DNA of 64,000 nt, taken from assembly GCA_947449735.1 (NCBI GenBank), contig CANFTB010000018.1, forward strand, positions 19,594 to 83,593, in the 5' to 3' direction. The notes below the pieces were generated by a model, which saw only the letters and a list, made by a program, of their open reading frames with translations, made no database searches and was not told where the DNA came from. The stretch comes from Chthoniobacteraceae bacterium (GTDB lineage Bacteria > Verrucomicrobiota > Verrucomicrobiia > Chthoniobacterales > Chthoniobacteraceae). Position 1 is the first letter of the stretch, and each line of letters begins with the position of its first letter. Positions 9,600 through 19,649 of this stretch are shown in pieces. The translations under genes were made by a program, and so were the position numbers.

Positions 9600-12056
9600 T
9601 CATCGCTTGCGCATCAGTTCGGACAGCGCCACGGCGCGGACGATGTCCTTCACCCGGTAGTGGCTTTTTTTGGCTTCTGCCTGAATGGCGCCGAGGCTGT
9701 CTTGGTCGTCAAAGGTCAGGGGGCGGCGGAGGCTGTAGGTGCAGAGGTGTTCGATGAAGGCGCGTGCGAACTTGTCGCGGTCCTCAAGCAGGAGTTGTTT
9801 GAACTCGCCGGCATCCTTGAAAGCACGCCCGTCGGGCATCAAGCCGGAGGGGTTGATCAAGGGATCTTCGCCAACGCCCGCAGCAACCTTCTCGCGGGTG
9901 CGCCACTGTCCGATCGCATCGTAGTTGTCCCAGGCGAGGCCAAGCGGATCGATCTTTGCATGGCAGGCGGCGCAGTTTGCGTCGTTGCGGTGGGCCTCAA
10001 GTTTGTCACGGAGGGTTGCCTTCGGGCTCTTCGGGGGATTGGGCTCGATGGCGGGTACGTTCGCAGGGGGGGGCGGCGGCGTCTTGCCAAGCATCACCTC
10101 GCTCAGCCACACCCCGCGGTGGACGGGGCGGTGGCGCGTGCCGTCCGAGGTGAGACCGAGCACTGCGCCCATCGTGAGCAGGCCGCCGCGACGGTCCTCG
10201 GCTTTGAGTGAGACGCGCTCGAAGCCGCCGCTCTTCGGTTCCGGCAAGCCGTAGAAATCGCACAACCTGGCATTCGCCATGGTCCACTTGGAGTCGATGA
10301 AGCCTTCGATGGGGATGTTTTCACCAAACAAAACCCGGAAGAACTCGACCGGTTCGCTGCGCATGCTGGCCTCGAGCCATGCGTCGTATCTCGGGTAAAG
10401 CTTCTTGTCCGGGGGGAACATGCCCACCCTGTGGAGTTGCAGCCATTGGCGCGAGAAGTCGTTGATAAAGCGGTTGATCCGGCTGTCCGCGAGCATCCTG
10501 TCGACCTGCTTCCTGAGGCTGTCTCCGTGGAGTCCGCCGCTCCGGGACGCGGCGAGCAGGCCGTCGTCCGGCATGGAACTCCAGAGGAAGTAGGAGAGCC
10601 GGGAGGCGAGTTCAGGGTCCGAGAGGTGTTCACGGGCAACCGGATCGCCCTGGACAAGGTAGATGAAGTGTCTGGAGGTCAGCACGCCCTGGATTGCGAC
10701 GCGGTAGGCGTCGGCCGTCTTTTCGCCAGCCTCCCGCTCCGCGCGATAGGATCGCAGATACTCGTCCAGTTCGGGTTTTTGCACCGGCCTCCGCCAGGCG
10801 CGTTCGGCGAAGCGCTGCAGATGTTCGGCGACCACCTCGGCCGTCGCGTCTTCGGGAGGATACACGCCCGCGCGCCGCGACTTTTCCGCCTCCGTTTCAA
10901 TCGGGCCCTCCCATTCGATCCAATCAAGCAGCACGGTGGAGAAAAGACCGTTTCCCTTGTCATCGAACATTTGCGGGGCGTTCGGATTCAGGAGGAGTGT
11001 CTCGCTGCTGTGTGTGAATATGTACCCGCCCCTGCTGGAGAGTGCGTTTCGAAATGCGGCGCCGGATCTTCGGTCCACCACGTCGGTTGCCACCACGCAG
11101 AATTCGAGGGTCGCGGGCATCTCGAGAAAAACCTCGAACTCGTAGACTTGCGGGCTGTCCTCCGGAGCGGTGATGTCGAATTCGAAGAGGGCGTCCACCG
11201 TCTCCTCGCCGGTGCGCTTGCCGATGCTCAGGTGTGCCGGCTGGCCTCCGGGCGGGCGGATGCCGCTGGCCTGGATCCGGACTTTGTAGAGGCCGCTGTG
11301 CTCCGGGCCGGTCTTTCCGAACCAGTTGGTCGAAAATGCGTTCTGTGTGGTGCCTGGAAACAGGAGGTAGCGCAGCGGCCGCTTGATGCCGAACCGGTCG
11401 AGCGCTGCCTGCTGGTCCTTCCCTCCCGCGTACCTCAGGTCGGCCGCCGTCTTGCGGACTTTGCGGGCTTCGCTGGAAGCGGATGGGAAGGCGCGTTCGA
11501 GAACGAGGTCCGCCGCGCGGTAGTAGCGGTCTACGTGCGAGGGCGAAAGCGAAAGCTGCGCTCCGATGCGCTCAAACCCGTGCCAGAGGGTGTCTTCGTT
11601 CAGCTCGCCCGGTTTTGCGGGATCATATCGGACGCCCAGAAGATCGTAGACCGTGTTCTGGTACTCTTTCCGGCTCAGGCGGTAATGGGTCACGGGCGGC
11701 CGTGCTGCCATGCGCGCATCCCGGCCCTCTTTAAGCCGCGCGTCGAGCTGGGTCACAAACGCCGAGATCTCCTCCTGCGTCGGCCTTTTTTCCTTTTTGG
11801 GAGGCATCTCGCCACTATTCACCTGCTCGATGGCCTCCGCCCAGTGATGGCTGTCCGCGCCCAGCTTGAAATCGCGGGAGAGCCGGTCCAGACGCAGGTC
11901 TCCCTTCTCCTTCTCCGGCCCGTGGCAGCCGATGCAATGCTTCTCCAAGAATGCCTCGAACGGCTCGGCGGCGCGCAATGTGCCGGTAGCGCAGGCCGTG
12001 GCGAGTATTGCGGCGGCGGAAAGGCAGTGACGCCAGAACTTATTGGGGTGGAACAT
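9600..12056 (-). CDS. Planctomycete-type cytochrome protein with DUF1587/1592/1588/1585 domains
   Basis: 818 residues from the ATG read at 12056; the frame opens further upstream to 12161 but only this start puts a signal peptide ([20 protein letters not shown]) at the N-terminus. A c-type heme motif CIGCH follows shortly after cleavage. The order of blocks fits PSCyt1, DUF1587 ([17 protein letters not shown]), DUF1595 and DUF1592 ([16 protein letters not shown]), DUF1588 with a second heme motif CAACH in [20 protein letters not shown], and DUF1585 at the end. Predicted periplasmic di-heme protein, possibly an electron-transfer oxidase acting on polysaccharides or sulfated glycans (inference). 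First gene of the array. Confidence 0.92.
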   Translation of the reverse strand: MFHPNKFWRHCLSAAAILATACATGTLRAAEPFEAFLEKHCIGCHGPEKEKGDLRLDRLSRDFKLGADSHHWAEAIEQVNSGEMPPKKEKRPTQEEISAFVTQLDARLKEGRDARMAARPPVTHYRLSRKEYQNTVYDLLGVRYDPAKPGELNEDTLWHGFERIGAQLSLSPSHVDRYYRAADLVLERAFPSASSEARKVRKTAADLRYAGGKDQQAALDRFGIKRPLRYLLFPGTTQNAFSTNWFGKTGPEHSGLYKVRIQASGIRPPGGQPAHLSIGKRTGEETVDALFEFDITAPEDSPQVYEFEVFLEMPATLEFCVVATDVVDRRSGAAFRNALSSRGGYIFTHSSETLLLNPNAPQMFDDKGNGLFSTVLLDWIEWEGPIETEAEKSRRAGVYPPEDATAEVVAEHLQRFAERAWRRPVQKPELDEYLRSYRAEREAGEKTADAYRVAIQGVLTSRHFIYLVQGDPVAREHLSDPELASRLSYFLWSSMPDDGLLAASRSGGLHGDSLRKQVDRMLADSRINRFINDFSRQWLQLHRVGMFPPDKKLYPRYDAWLEASMRSEPVEFFRVLFGENIPIEGFIDSKWTMANARLCDFYGLPEPKSGGFERVSLKAEDRRGGLLTMGAVLGLTSDGTRHRPVHRGVWLSEVMLGKTPPPPPANVPAIEPNPPKSPKATLRDKLEAHRNDANCAACHAKIDPLGLAWDNYDAIGQWRTREKVAAGVGEDPLINPSGLMPDGRAFKDAGEFKQLLLEDRDKFARAFIEHLCTYSLRRPLTFDDQDSLGAIQAEAKKSHYRVKDIVRAVALSELMRKR

Positions 12057-12467
12057 GAGAGGGAGTGGAGTTTGATCCAGATCAGGCCCGGGTGCTCTGG
12101 GCGTCTGTGCGCGTCCCGCCGCTGCGGCGCCTGCGGAGGTGGAGAAATCTGAAGCGGGCATCCCTTGAGGCGTGAGGGTGCGGATGCGACATTTCTGGGA
12201 TCATAGGGGTGGCGGGCTGCGGCAGTCGGAAATAGAGCCGACCGCTGCCTACCTTATAAACCCCAAGCTGGAACTTTTTCTGACTAAAAAACGTAATATT
12301 GTGCGCGTCGGACGCGACCGGTAGGGAAATGCCCGTCTCTAACGCAGGTCAACTCCGGAAAAAGGGAAGCACATCTGGTGCAAGATGCGGTCCTGCTCCT
12401 GGCCCGTAGCCAAGGCTTCCCAAGGCGGCGGCGTTCTATCAAAGTGTCACTCCTCACCCCTCCGCCC
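12057..12467. promoter_or_regulatory. Divergent intergenic region between the DUF1592 array and the PVC dehydrogenase gene
   Basis: 411 bp separate the two divergent start codons, so promoters for both units must lie here. An AT-rich core at about 12253-12300 holds possible -10-like elements (TATAAA near 12254, TAATAT near 12293), but no pair with good spacing to a -35 box stands out. No operator palindrome was identified. Confidence 0.4.
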
Positions 12468-15400
12468 ATGATTCGCAAACTGCCCCTTGCACTGCTCGTT
12501 CTGCTAGCATCACCCTTCGCCAGAGCCGAGACCAAACCCCTCCGCGCGCTGATCATAGCGGGAGGATGCTGCCACGATTACGAAAACCAGCCGAAGATCC
12601 TGAGCGCGGGAATCCAGGCGCGCTCCAACGTGCAGGTGGACGTCGTGTGGACGGATGACAAGAGCACGACGCCCTATTTTCCGCTCTTTGAAAAGGAGGA
12701 CTGGGCCAAGGGCTACGATGTGATCATCCACGACGAGTGCGCGGCCGGCGTGAAGGATCTGGCGCTTGTCCAGCGCATCATCAAGGCGCACGAGACTTTG
12801 CCCGCGGTGAACCTGCACTGCGCGATGCACTCCTACCGGACGGGCACGGACGACTGGTTCAATTACCTCGGACTCCAGTCGAGCTCCCACAACTGGCAGA
12901 AGCCGATCGCGATCCACTACACCGATGCAGAGCACCCGATCACCAAGGGGCTCTCAGACTGGCCGACGGTCAACGAGGAGCTTTACAACAACGTGAAGAT
13001 GCACGGCGGAAAGCCTGTGGCGTCAGGCGTGCAGGACCAGAAGTCGAATGAAGGCGTCGAGGCTCCGGTGAACTACACGGTCGCCTGGACGAACGAGTTT
13101 GGCCCCAAAAAAACGCGCAGCTTCAGCACCACGATCGGGCACAACAACACCACGGTGGCCGACGACCGCTATCTGGATCTTGTGACGCGCGGTCTGCTTT
13201 GGTCCTGCGACAAGCTGAACGCGGAATACCTCAAGCCTTTCACCGGCAAAAATGAGGTGACCTTTATCAAGGGCAAGCCGCCGGCCGCAGCCCCCACTGC
13301 GCCTCCGGCCGTGAAGGACGGGACTCCGGTAACGATCACGGCGTCAAGCACGCAGCCCGGCAACGAAGTCTGGAAGGCTGCGGACGGGAACGACGGCACG
13401 CGCTGGTGCGCGAACGGTGGAGAGAAGCCGCAGTGGCTCCAGTTCGAATTTGAGGCTCCGCGCTCGCTCACGGGTGTGAAGATCACTTGGGAGTCAAAAC
13501 AAGTGTACAAGCACAAGGTTGAGGGCTCGCCGGACGGTAAGGCGTGGACGTTGCTGGTGGACGCGACGGAGAACAAGAACGAGGGCGTCGACGAACACGC
13601 ACTCAATGCAAAGGACGTACGTTATCTGAAGATCACCTGCTCGGCCACCGGCGGCGGCTGGGTGAGCATCCGGGAGGTGTCGATCAAGGGAGATGGCATC
13701 AAGGCTCTCGCCCCGAAGTTGAGTGCGGCGCAGCTTGCCGAGGCAAAGAAAAGCGGCGGCGACCCGAACGACCCCCTCAGGAACGAGGGCAACATCACGC
13801 CCAAGATCACGAAACGCACCCCGCAGGAGGAAGCCGAGATTTTAAAGGATGCGCGTGCGGCCGATGGATTCGACATGACGCTCTTCGCCGCCCCTCCCGC
13901 GGTGAACTATCCTGTGTTCGTCTCGGCTTCGCCGGACGGAGCTCTCTATGTCTCAAGCGACGGCAACGGTTCCGTCGAACGCAAGCCGCACCGCGGCCGT
14001 ATCATCCGCCTCCGTGACACGGACGGCGACGGACGCGCGGACGAGGTGAAGGAGTTTGTGAAGGACCTAGATTCTCCGCGCGGCCTGGTCTGGGACCGCG
14101 ACCGGCTCTACGTGGTCCATCCGCCAGATGTGAGCGTGTACATCGACAAGGGCCGCACCGGTGTGGCGACAGAGGAGAAGACGCTCATCACGGGCATCGC
14201 GTTTGGCTTCAAGGACCGACCGGCGGACCATACGACAAACGGCCTCGAGCTGGGGATCGACGGGTGGCTGTACATCGCGGGCGGCGACTTTGGTTTCATG
14301 GATGCCGTCGGCACCGACGGACGGCACTTGCAGCACCGCGGGGGAGGCGTGATTCGTTTTCGGCCGGACGGCTCCGGAATCGAGCTCGTTTCGCGGGGAA
14401 CCCGCAACATCCTCGAGGTGGCGGTCGGCCCGCTCATGGAAATGTTCGCGCGTGACAACACGAACGACGGCGACGGGTGGGACGTGCGGTTCCATCATTT
14501 CACTGGGATGGAACACCACGGCTACCCTACGCTTTACAAAAACTTTCCGGACGAAGCCGTCAAGCCGCTCAACGACTACGGCGGTGGCTCGGGCACCGGG
14601 GCTGTATTCCTCGACGAGCCTGGCTTTGGAAGATGGAACAACGCCCCGCTCACGGAGGACTGGGGGACGGGCGCTTTGTGGCGCCACAATGTGACTCGGA
14701 AAGGTTCGACCTACGTCGAGACGGAGAAGCCGGAGCCTTTCATTAAGATGACGCGCCCGACGGATGCGGACGTGGACGCGCTTGGGAATGTGTACCAGGC
14801 GAGCTGGAAGGGCGCTACCTTCGGCTGGGCCGGCCCGGAGGTCGGCTACATTGTGCGCGTAACTCCGAAGGAGTTCAAAGCGCCCGCGGTTCCCGATTTT
14901 GACAAGCTCGAGGACACCGCGCTTGTGAAGTTGCTTGAATCCCCGAGCCACCGGACACGGCTCGAGGCGCAGCGCACGATTCTAAGCCGCGAAGACAAGG
15001 CCGCGACGCGGAGCCTGCTTCTCGTGCTCGCTGGCGACGTCTCGAAGCCGCTTCCGACGCGCGTCGCGGCACTCTACGGAGTCTCGCAGCGCAATGTGGA
15101 CGCGCCTGCAGTTGAGAATATCAACGCCGTCGCGGAGCTTGCGAAAGACCCTGCCATACAGCCTTACGTGGTGCTCGCGCTGGGGGACTCCGGCCTAGGA
15201 GCCAAACAGCAGTCGTCCTCGCTCGTGCCCGCGTCCGTTTTCGGCGCCGGACTCAAGAGTGGCGATCCCCAGACACGCCTGAACGCCGTCATCGGAGCGG
15301 CTCGCCAGCGCATCAATTCCGTTGCCTCGGAAATCGCTGCGCTGCTCAGCGACGAGGACGAGGTCATCGTGCACACCGTCCAGCGGGCGCTTGCGACGCT

Positions 15401-16889
15401 TGGCGCTCACGAGGCTTGCCTGGCTATCGTAGACGATCCGGGTGCGCCGTCCAAAAAGCGCGAAAGCGCGCTCCGTTCGCTGCGGATGATGCACAACGCC
15501 GATGTCGTGGACGGGCTTGTGAAGCGCCTCGCAACGGCGAAGGGTGCCGAGATCCGCAAGGGCATACTCGGCGCGCTGTGCCGCCTGCATTTCACCGAGG
15601 GAAAATGGGATGGCGCCAGCTGGGGCACGCGCCCCGACTACCGCGGGCCCTACTACCAGCCCGAACCGTGGGGAGAGACGGACAAGATTGCGGGAGTGCT
15701 TAAGGCGACGCTCGCCGGCGCCCAACCGGAGGAGGCTGCATTCCTGGCAGGTGAATTGAACCGCAACCGGATTCAATTTAACGAGGCGCTCCAACGCATC
15801 CTCGATCTTGCGAAGTCGGATGTGAAGGTCGTTCCGGATCTGGTGATCCAGCTTGCCGGCGCGGATGCTATTCCGGCAGAGGCCGTCCCTCTGTTGATCC
15901 AGGCGGCCCGTTCCACGGAGTTTAGCGCCGTGGTGGTTTCCCAGGCTGTCACTGCGCTTTCGAAGGTGGACAGCGCCGACGGCGCGCGTGCGTCACTGGA
16001 GGGAGTGGTGCGGCTCGCCGGTATGTCCGCCGCATCAAAGGAGCGCGAGGCGGGCCGCAACGCCTTCCTCAATGCGCCGAAGCTGGAGAACCACCACCAG
16101 ATGTTCGAGGCCATCGCCGAGAAGATGGAAGGGAAGCCCGCGCAATGGGCCGACGCCGCGCTCCTCACGCTCAGCGCCCGGAAGACGGGGGCCCCCGAGT
16201 CGCGCGAGCTTTCGGCCAAGGCCCTCGAAGCCGGCTGGCAGAATGCAAAGCGCCGCGCGCAGATCCTCCGCGCCGCCGGCGAGATCAAGCACGCCCCCTA
16301 CGCCGACAAGATCCTTGCCGCGCTCGACGACCCGGACAAGGCTGTCGCCGACGAGGCGAAGAGCGCCGCCGGGAAGATGAGACTGACGAAGAGCGTCAAG
16401 GACAGCGGGCCTTTGATCGGAACCATGCAGGTGAAGGATGTGATCGCGCAGGTGCTGAACACGAAGGGCGACGCGGCGCTGGGCGAGCAGCTCTTCACCC
16501 GGCAGACCTGTGCTGCATGCCACACTGTTTCGCAGGATCAGGCGCAGAAGGGCCCCTATCTCGGCAACATCGCGCAGACCTACAAGCGGCCCGACCTCGC
16601 CGAGAACATACTGGACCCGAACAAGACCATCGCGCAGGGGTTCGTCACGAACGTCTTCACTCTCAAGAGCGGGGAGGTCAACATGGGTTTTGTCGTGCGC
16701 GAAGGCTCGGACAAGGTGACGGTGCGCAATGTCGCCTCCCAGGAAGCGACTTACGATGTGAAGGACATCGTGAAGCGCGAAACGCTGCCGACTTCGATCA
16801 TGCCGCCGGGACTGGTGAACAGCCTGACGGTGCGCGAGTTCGCAAGCCTTCTCGACTACTTGGAGGCGCTGGCTGCAAAGAAGCAGTGA
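12468..16889 (+). CDS. Giant ThuA / F5-8 type C / PVC-type heme-binding dehydrogenase with C-terminal cytochrome c
   Basis: 1473 residues from the ATG at 12468, which gives the signal peptide MIRKLPLALLVLLASPFARA; the frame extends 30 codons upstream. Domains in order: ThuA-like (about 25-260, RALIIAGGCCHDYENQ), F5/8 type C sugar-binding (about 300-425, NDGTRWCANGG and EGSPDGKAWTLL), PVC-type membrane-bound dehydrogenase propeller (about 460-835, FVSASPDGALYVSSDGNG, RDTDGDGRADEV), HEAT-like helical repeats (about 840-1310) and a cytochrome c domain with CAACH near residue 1348. Likely a periplasmic enzyme that binds and oxidises a carbohydrate and passes electrons to its heme. Substrate unknown. 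Confidence 0.92.
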   Translation: MIRKLPLALLVLLASPFARAETKPLRALIIAGGCCHDYENQPKILSAGIQARSNVQVDVVWTDDKSTTPYFPLFEKEDWAKGYDVIIHDECAAGVKDLALVQRIIKAHETLPAVNLHCAMHSYRTGTDDWFNYLGLQSSSHNWQKPIAIHYTDAEHPITKGLSDWPTVNEELYNNVKMHGGKPVASGVQDQKSNEGVEAPVNYTVAWTNEFGPKKTRSFSTTIGHNNTTVADDRYLDLVTRGLLWSCDKLNAEYLKPFTGKNEVTFIKGKPPAAAPTAPPAVKDGTPVTITASSTQPGNEVWKAADGNDGTRWCANGGEKPQWLQFEFEAPRSLTGVKITWESKQVYKHKVEGSPDGKAWTLLVDATENKNEGVDEHALNAKDVRYLKITCSATGGGWVSIREVSIKGDGIKALAPKLSAAQLAEAKKSGGDPNDPLRNEGNITPKITKRTPQEEAEILKDARAADGFDMTLFAAPPAVNYPVFVSASPDGALYVSSDGNGSVERKPHRGRIIRLRDTDGDGRADEVKEFVKDLDSPRGLVWDRDRLYVVHPPDVSVYIDKGRTGVATEEKTLITGIAFGFKDRPADHTTNGLELGIDGWLYIAGGDFGFMDAVGTDGRHLQHRGGGVIRFRPDGSGIELVSRGTRNILEVAVGPLMEMFARDNTNDGDGWDVRFHHFTGMEHHGYPTLYKNFPDEAVKPLNDYGGGSGTGAVFLDEPGFGRWNNAPLTEDWGTGALWRHNVTRKGSTYVETEKPEPFIKMTRPTDADVDALGNVYQASWKGATFGWAGPEVGYIVRVTPKEFKAPAVPDFDKLEDTALVKLLESPSHRTRLEAQRTILSREDKAATRSLLLVLAGDVSKPLPTRVAALYGVSQRNVDAPAVENINAVAELAKDPAIQPYVVLALGDSGLGAKQQSSSLVPASVFGAGLKSGDPQTRLNAVIGAARQRINSVASEIAALLSDEDEVIVHTVQRALATLGAHEACLAIVDDPGAPSKKRESALRSLRMMHNADVVDGLVKRLATAKGAEIRKGILGALCRLHFTEGKWDGASWGTRPDYRGPYYQPEPWGETDKIAGVLKATLAGAQPEEAAFLAGELNRNRIQFNEALQRILDLAKSDVKVVPDLVIQLAGADAIPAEAVPLLIQAARSTEFSAVVVSQAVTALSKVDSADGARASLEGVVRLAGMSAASKEREAGRNAFLNAPKLENHHQMFEAIAEKMEGKPAQWADAALLTLSARKTGAPESRELSAKALEAGWQNAKRRAQILRAAGEIKHAPYADKILAALDDPDKAVADEAKSAAGKMRLTKSVKDSGPLIGTMQVKDVIAQVLNTKGDAALGEQLFTRQTCAACHTVSQDQAQKGPYLGNIAQTYKRPDLAENILDPNKTIAQGFVTNVFTLKSGEVNMGFVVREGSDKVTVRNVASQEATYDVKDIVKRETLPTSIMPPGLVNSLTVREFASLLDYLEALAAKKQ

Positions 16890-17135
16890 CGAGGGCGGGT
16901 TTTGGCACGCTCGGCGAAAATCCGGCGTGTTGAAGCTGCCGGAATAAGGAAGAGGACAAAATCGTTCTCTTTATTTTTGAGAGACCGCGATGAGCATCAA
17001 CGGCTCGGAAGCCGGTTCGCTTTATGGATTGTACGCCGAACGGTGGATGCTGGAAATCTTGCCAAACGTGTCCCGCCAGTCTGAACACCTCCCTCAGACA
17101 GCAGGACAACGAGAGCTGGCTCGGGGTGCGGAGGG

Positions 17136-18875
17136 TCATTTGGCGTGCGTGGACCGGAGGGAGTGGATTTCTAGGGCCAGGGTGAGCGCCATGGCGCCGC
17201 CGCGGTCGTCGTGGCCGAAAATCGCGTCGCGGTGGAGGTAGTGCGACCGGTCGCAATCCTTTTTTGCGCCGGTGCCAGTGCAGACGTCAACCAGCGAGGC
17301 GTCGTCGCCGATGCGGACGGCGATCGCGCGCCAGCCGCGTTCGACCACCGGGAGGAACTTGTCGCGCTCAAGCCATCCGAGGCGGATGCCACGTGCCATC
17401 GCGGTCGTGATCATTGCCGTTGCCGTAAACTCGCGGTAGGCGCCCGGTTCATCGATGACCTGTCTCCACGCCCCGTCGGGGGACTGCTGCGCGATCATCC
17501 CGTGCATCTGTTTGCGAAAGACTTCGAGCAGGGCGTCCTGGTTTGTCCCGTCCTTTGGAAGATGGCTCAGGGCCTCCATCAGACCGAAAGCCGCGAAGCC
17601 GTTCCCGCGGCCCCATGCGAAGGGGCTCGACTCCACATGGATGAAGACGCCGTCCGGCCGCTGGAGCCGCGCGGAGTAGGATTCAAGGAGCCGTTGGGTC
17701 GCCTCGGAGAAGGCGGCTTCGCGGGTGGCTCCGGCGACGCGGGCGAGGACGGCGCTTGCCATGAACATGTCGTCCGTCCAGCGGGTGGCCGAGGGCAAAA
17801 AATGATCCTTCGAACCGGAGGGGCGGACGAGGTGTTCCGCCGCTTTTCGAGCGAGTGCGGCGGCCTCGGGGGCGGCCTCCATTGCCGCAAGGTCGCTGAA
17901 GGCGAGGTGGCCGGCAACGGACGGGAGGTTTGCGTTGTCCGCTAGGGCTGGCTTCGTGCCGTTGAGAAAGGGAGTCATCTGGTTCAGTGCCTTTTCGCGG
18001 AACGAGGGATCCCCGGTGAGCTGGCTGACACGGATGGCTCCGGACCATGCGAGTGCGGGGATGTAGCTCATGCCTGGTGAGTTGGGGTAGCGGCCGGCTA
18101 GCAGGCGTGCGATGTCGAGCGGGGAACGCACGGCGCGCTGTTCGATGGTTTCGCGCAGCTTTGAGCGGGGAATGCTGCGCGCAACGATGGCTTGCAGGGA
18201 TTCGCCAAGGTGTTGAGAGGAGCCGTGGATGCGTATGCCCGGGACCGGGGCGAGGCCGGAGGGCGCGCCGGTGCCGAGTGCGTTGACGAGTTCGTCCGAA
18301 GCGGTGGCAGTCGCGTCGGGAAAGAGCGGGAGCGCCGGCGCGTTGGCGTGAATGGCCGGCTGAGGGGCGGGACGGAGGTCCACGACAAGGTCGGGACTGC
18401 TCATGGCTGTCCACCGCCAGAGGTATCGGTATTCAGGAGCGGCCGGATCGTTGAAGAAACCTTTCTGCGGGGGGAATGCGGGTGGAGCGGCATTGGGCCC
18501 GTCGGGCAGGGCGTTGGGAACAACGGCGATTTGCCAACGTGCGCGGACCGGTTCCGCCTCCGGGCTGGACCACCAGGCGATGAATGCCTTCGCGGCGGTG
18601 GTGGCGGAGTCGGGGTGGTTGACCGGGACGGACTGATCAAGGCCCGCAAGGATGACGAGGCGGTTCTGTTCGGCGGTGGGCGGCTGGACGGGTTCGAAGG
18701 AGGCGATGTCGGCCAGGGCTAAGGAGATGCCGGCGGCTGCCAGGGTGTAGCCGGGAGGCGTGGGAGAGGCGGGGGCGGCCTCCGGTGCGGCGAGCGACAG
18801 GACCGGAGCCGACAAAAGCATCAGGAGCAGCGCCGGTTGCGGTTTGACGGTTGGGGTGTAAACAGGGGAGGGCAT
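17136..18875 (-). CDS. GH88/GH105-like unsaturated glucuronyl/rhamnogalacturonyl hydrolase with peptidase-M14-like N-terminus
   Basis: 579 residues, signal peptide at about 10-30. Residues about 250-560 match the alpha/alpha-barrel of YteR-type hydrolases, with the hallmark WGRGNGF at 421-427, RWTDDMFM at 365-372 (candidate catalytic Asp) and DGAWRQV. These enzymes remove 4,5-unsaturated uronic acids left by polysaccharide lyases. The segment 70-190 (RLVILAGLDQSVPVNHPDS, PNALPDG) resembles a carboxypeptidase M14 fold in which the usual HxxE zinc ligands are not evident, so this part is probably non-catalytic. Convergent with the dehydrogenase gene. Confidence 0.8.
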   Translation of the reverse strand: MPSPVYTPTVKPQPALLLMLLSAPVLSLAAPEAAPASPTPPGYTLAAAGISLALADIASFEPVQPPTAEQNRLVILAGLDQSVPVNHPDSATTAAKAFIAWWSSPEAEPVRARWQIAVVPNALPDGPNAAPPAFPPQKGFFNDPAAPEYRYLWRWTAMSSPDLVVDLRPAPQPAIHANAPALPLFPDATATASDELVNALGTGAPSGLAPVPGIRIHGSSQHLGESLQAIVARSIPRSKLRETIEQRAVRSPLDIARLLAGRYPNSPGMSYIPALAWSGAIRVSQLTGDPSFREKALNQMTPFLNGTKPALADNANLPSVAGHLAFSDLAAMEAAPEAAALARKAAEHLVRPSGSKDHFLPSATRWTDDMFMASAVLARVAGATREAAFSEATQRLLESYSARLQRPDGVFIHVESSPFAWGRGNGFAAFGLMEALSHLPKDGTNQDALLEVFRKQMHGMIAQQSPDGAWRQVIDEPGAYREFTATAMITTAMARGIRLGWLERDKFLPVVERGWRAIAVRIGDDASLVDVCTGTGAKKDCDRSHYLHRDAIFGHDDRGGAMALTLALEIHSLRSTHAK

Positions 18876-19072
18876 GGGATGAAGGTTTGCCTTTGCACAG
18901 GACTCTGGGAAGCGGATTGTTGGGAGCGGATCCGGGACCGTAGAGTCGTTCCATGCGAGACGTGTGATCAGCTTTTGGGGGTAACGGCTGACCGCGGGGG
19001 GCGAACGGAAAGGCCCCCTCCGTCCTGCGATTTGCCTTCGGGTCGTCCGCGTCCGCGTTTAGCTTTCCTCGC

Positions 19073-19441
19073 ATGAATGAACGTGCCCTCATTCTGGACA
19101 CCGAGGACTCCCTTGCCATGCGGATGGCGGATGACGCCCTCGCCGAGGCTGGAATCTCCCGCTTCATCGTGGAATTCACAAAATCCGGTATGAGCATGGA
19201 AATGCCGTGCGCCCCCTCTCTGGGTCGCGGAACCCGCTGGCAGATCGCAGTCTTGAAGGAGCACCAAGCGCAGGCGGAGGAGGTGTTGAGTGGTCTGCCC
19301 ATGGAGCTTTCCGCCAGCCCGAATCTCCTGAAGGACCTTCCCGCGCCACCGAAAGCCAAGCGGTGGTTGGCCTGGTACCGGGCTTTGTGCGCGGCGGGTA
19401 TCGCCGGCCTGGCGCTCGCCTTTTATTTTTTGAGCCGCTGA
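19073..19441 (+). CDS. Small DUF2007-like protein with C-terminal membrane anchor
   Basis: 122 residues. The first 85 (ALILDTEDSLAMRMADDALA, then WQIAVLKEHQAQAEEVLSGL) resemble the small alpha/beta DUF2007 signal-transducing-like domain, where a protein position is read and an accessory face contacts a partner. After a proline-rich linker the chain ends in a single hydrophobic helix (about 102-119). The gene stands alone, divergent from the hydrolase gene. Assignment to DUF2007 is by motif resemblance only. Confidence 0.6.
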   Translation: MNERALILDTEDSLAMRMADDALAEAGISRFIVEFTKSGMSMEMPCAPSLGRGTRWQIAVLKEHQAQAEEVLSGLPMELSASPNLLKDLPAPPKAKRWLAWYRALCAAGIAGLALAFYFLSR

Positions 19442-19649
19442 CAAGGCGTCTCTTGAAAAGGGTTCGGGAAATCTTGATGCCCGGGGGACTGGTGGGATGC
19501 GTCTAGTCTTGAGGGCTCGCGGTTGCTACATTCCGAATATCTAAACGATTAGAGGGCAACTAAGTTTCCTCACTGAGCAACTGAGGCTTCACGCATCATC
19601 TTGCGATTGCTAATCTTCAAGACACCGGACTTCTCACCCCCAATAGATT

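Noticed and set aside
10431..12152. Plus-strand open frame of 573 codons over the DUF1592 gene
   Set aside because: Antisense to a well-supported di-heme protein; no signal, ribosome site or known motif.
14067..14951. Minus-strand open frame of 294 codons in the PVC dehydrogenase gene
   Set aside because: Shadow frame; the plus-strand gene continues without interruption.
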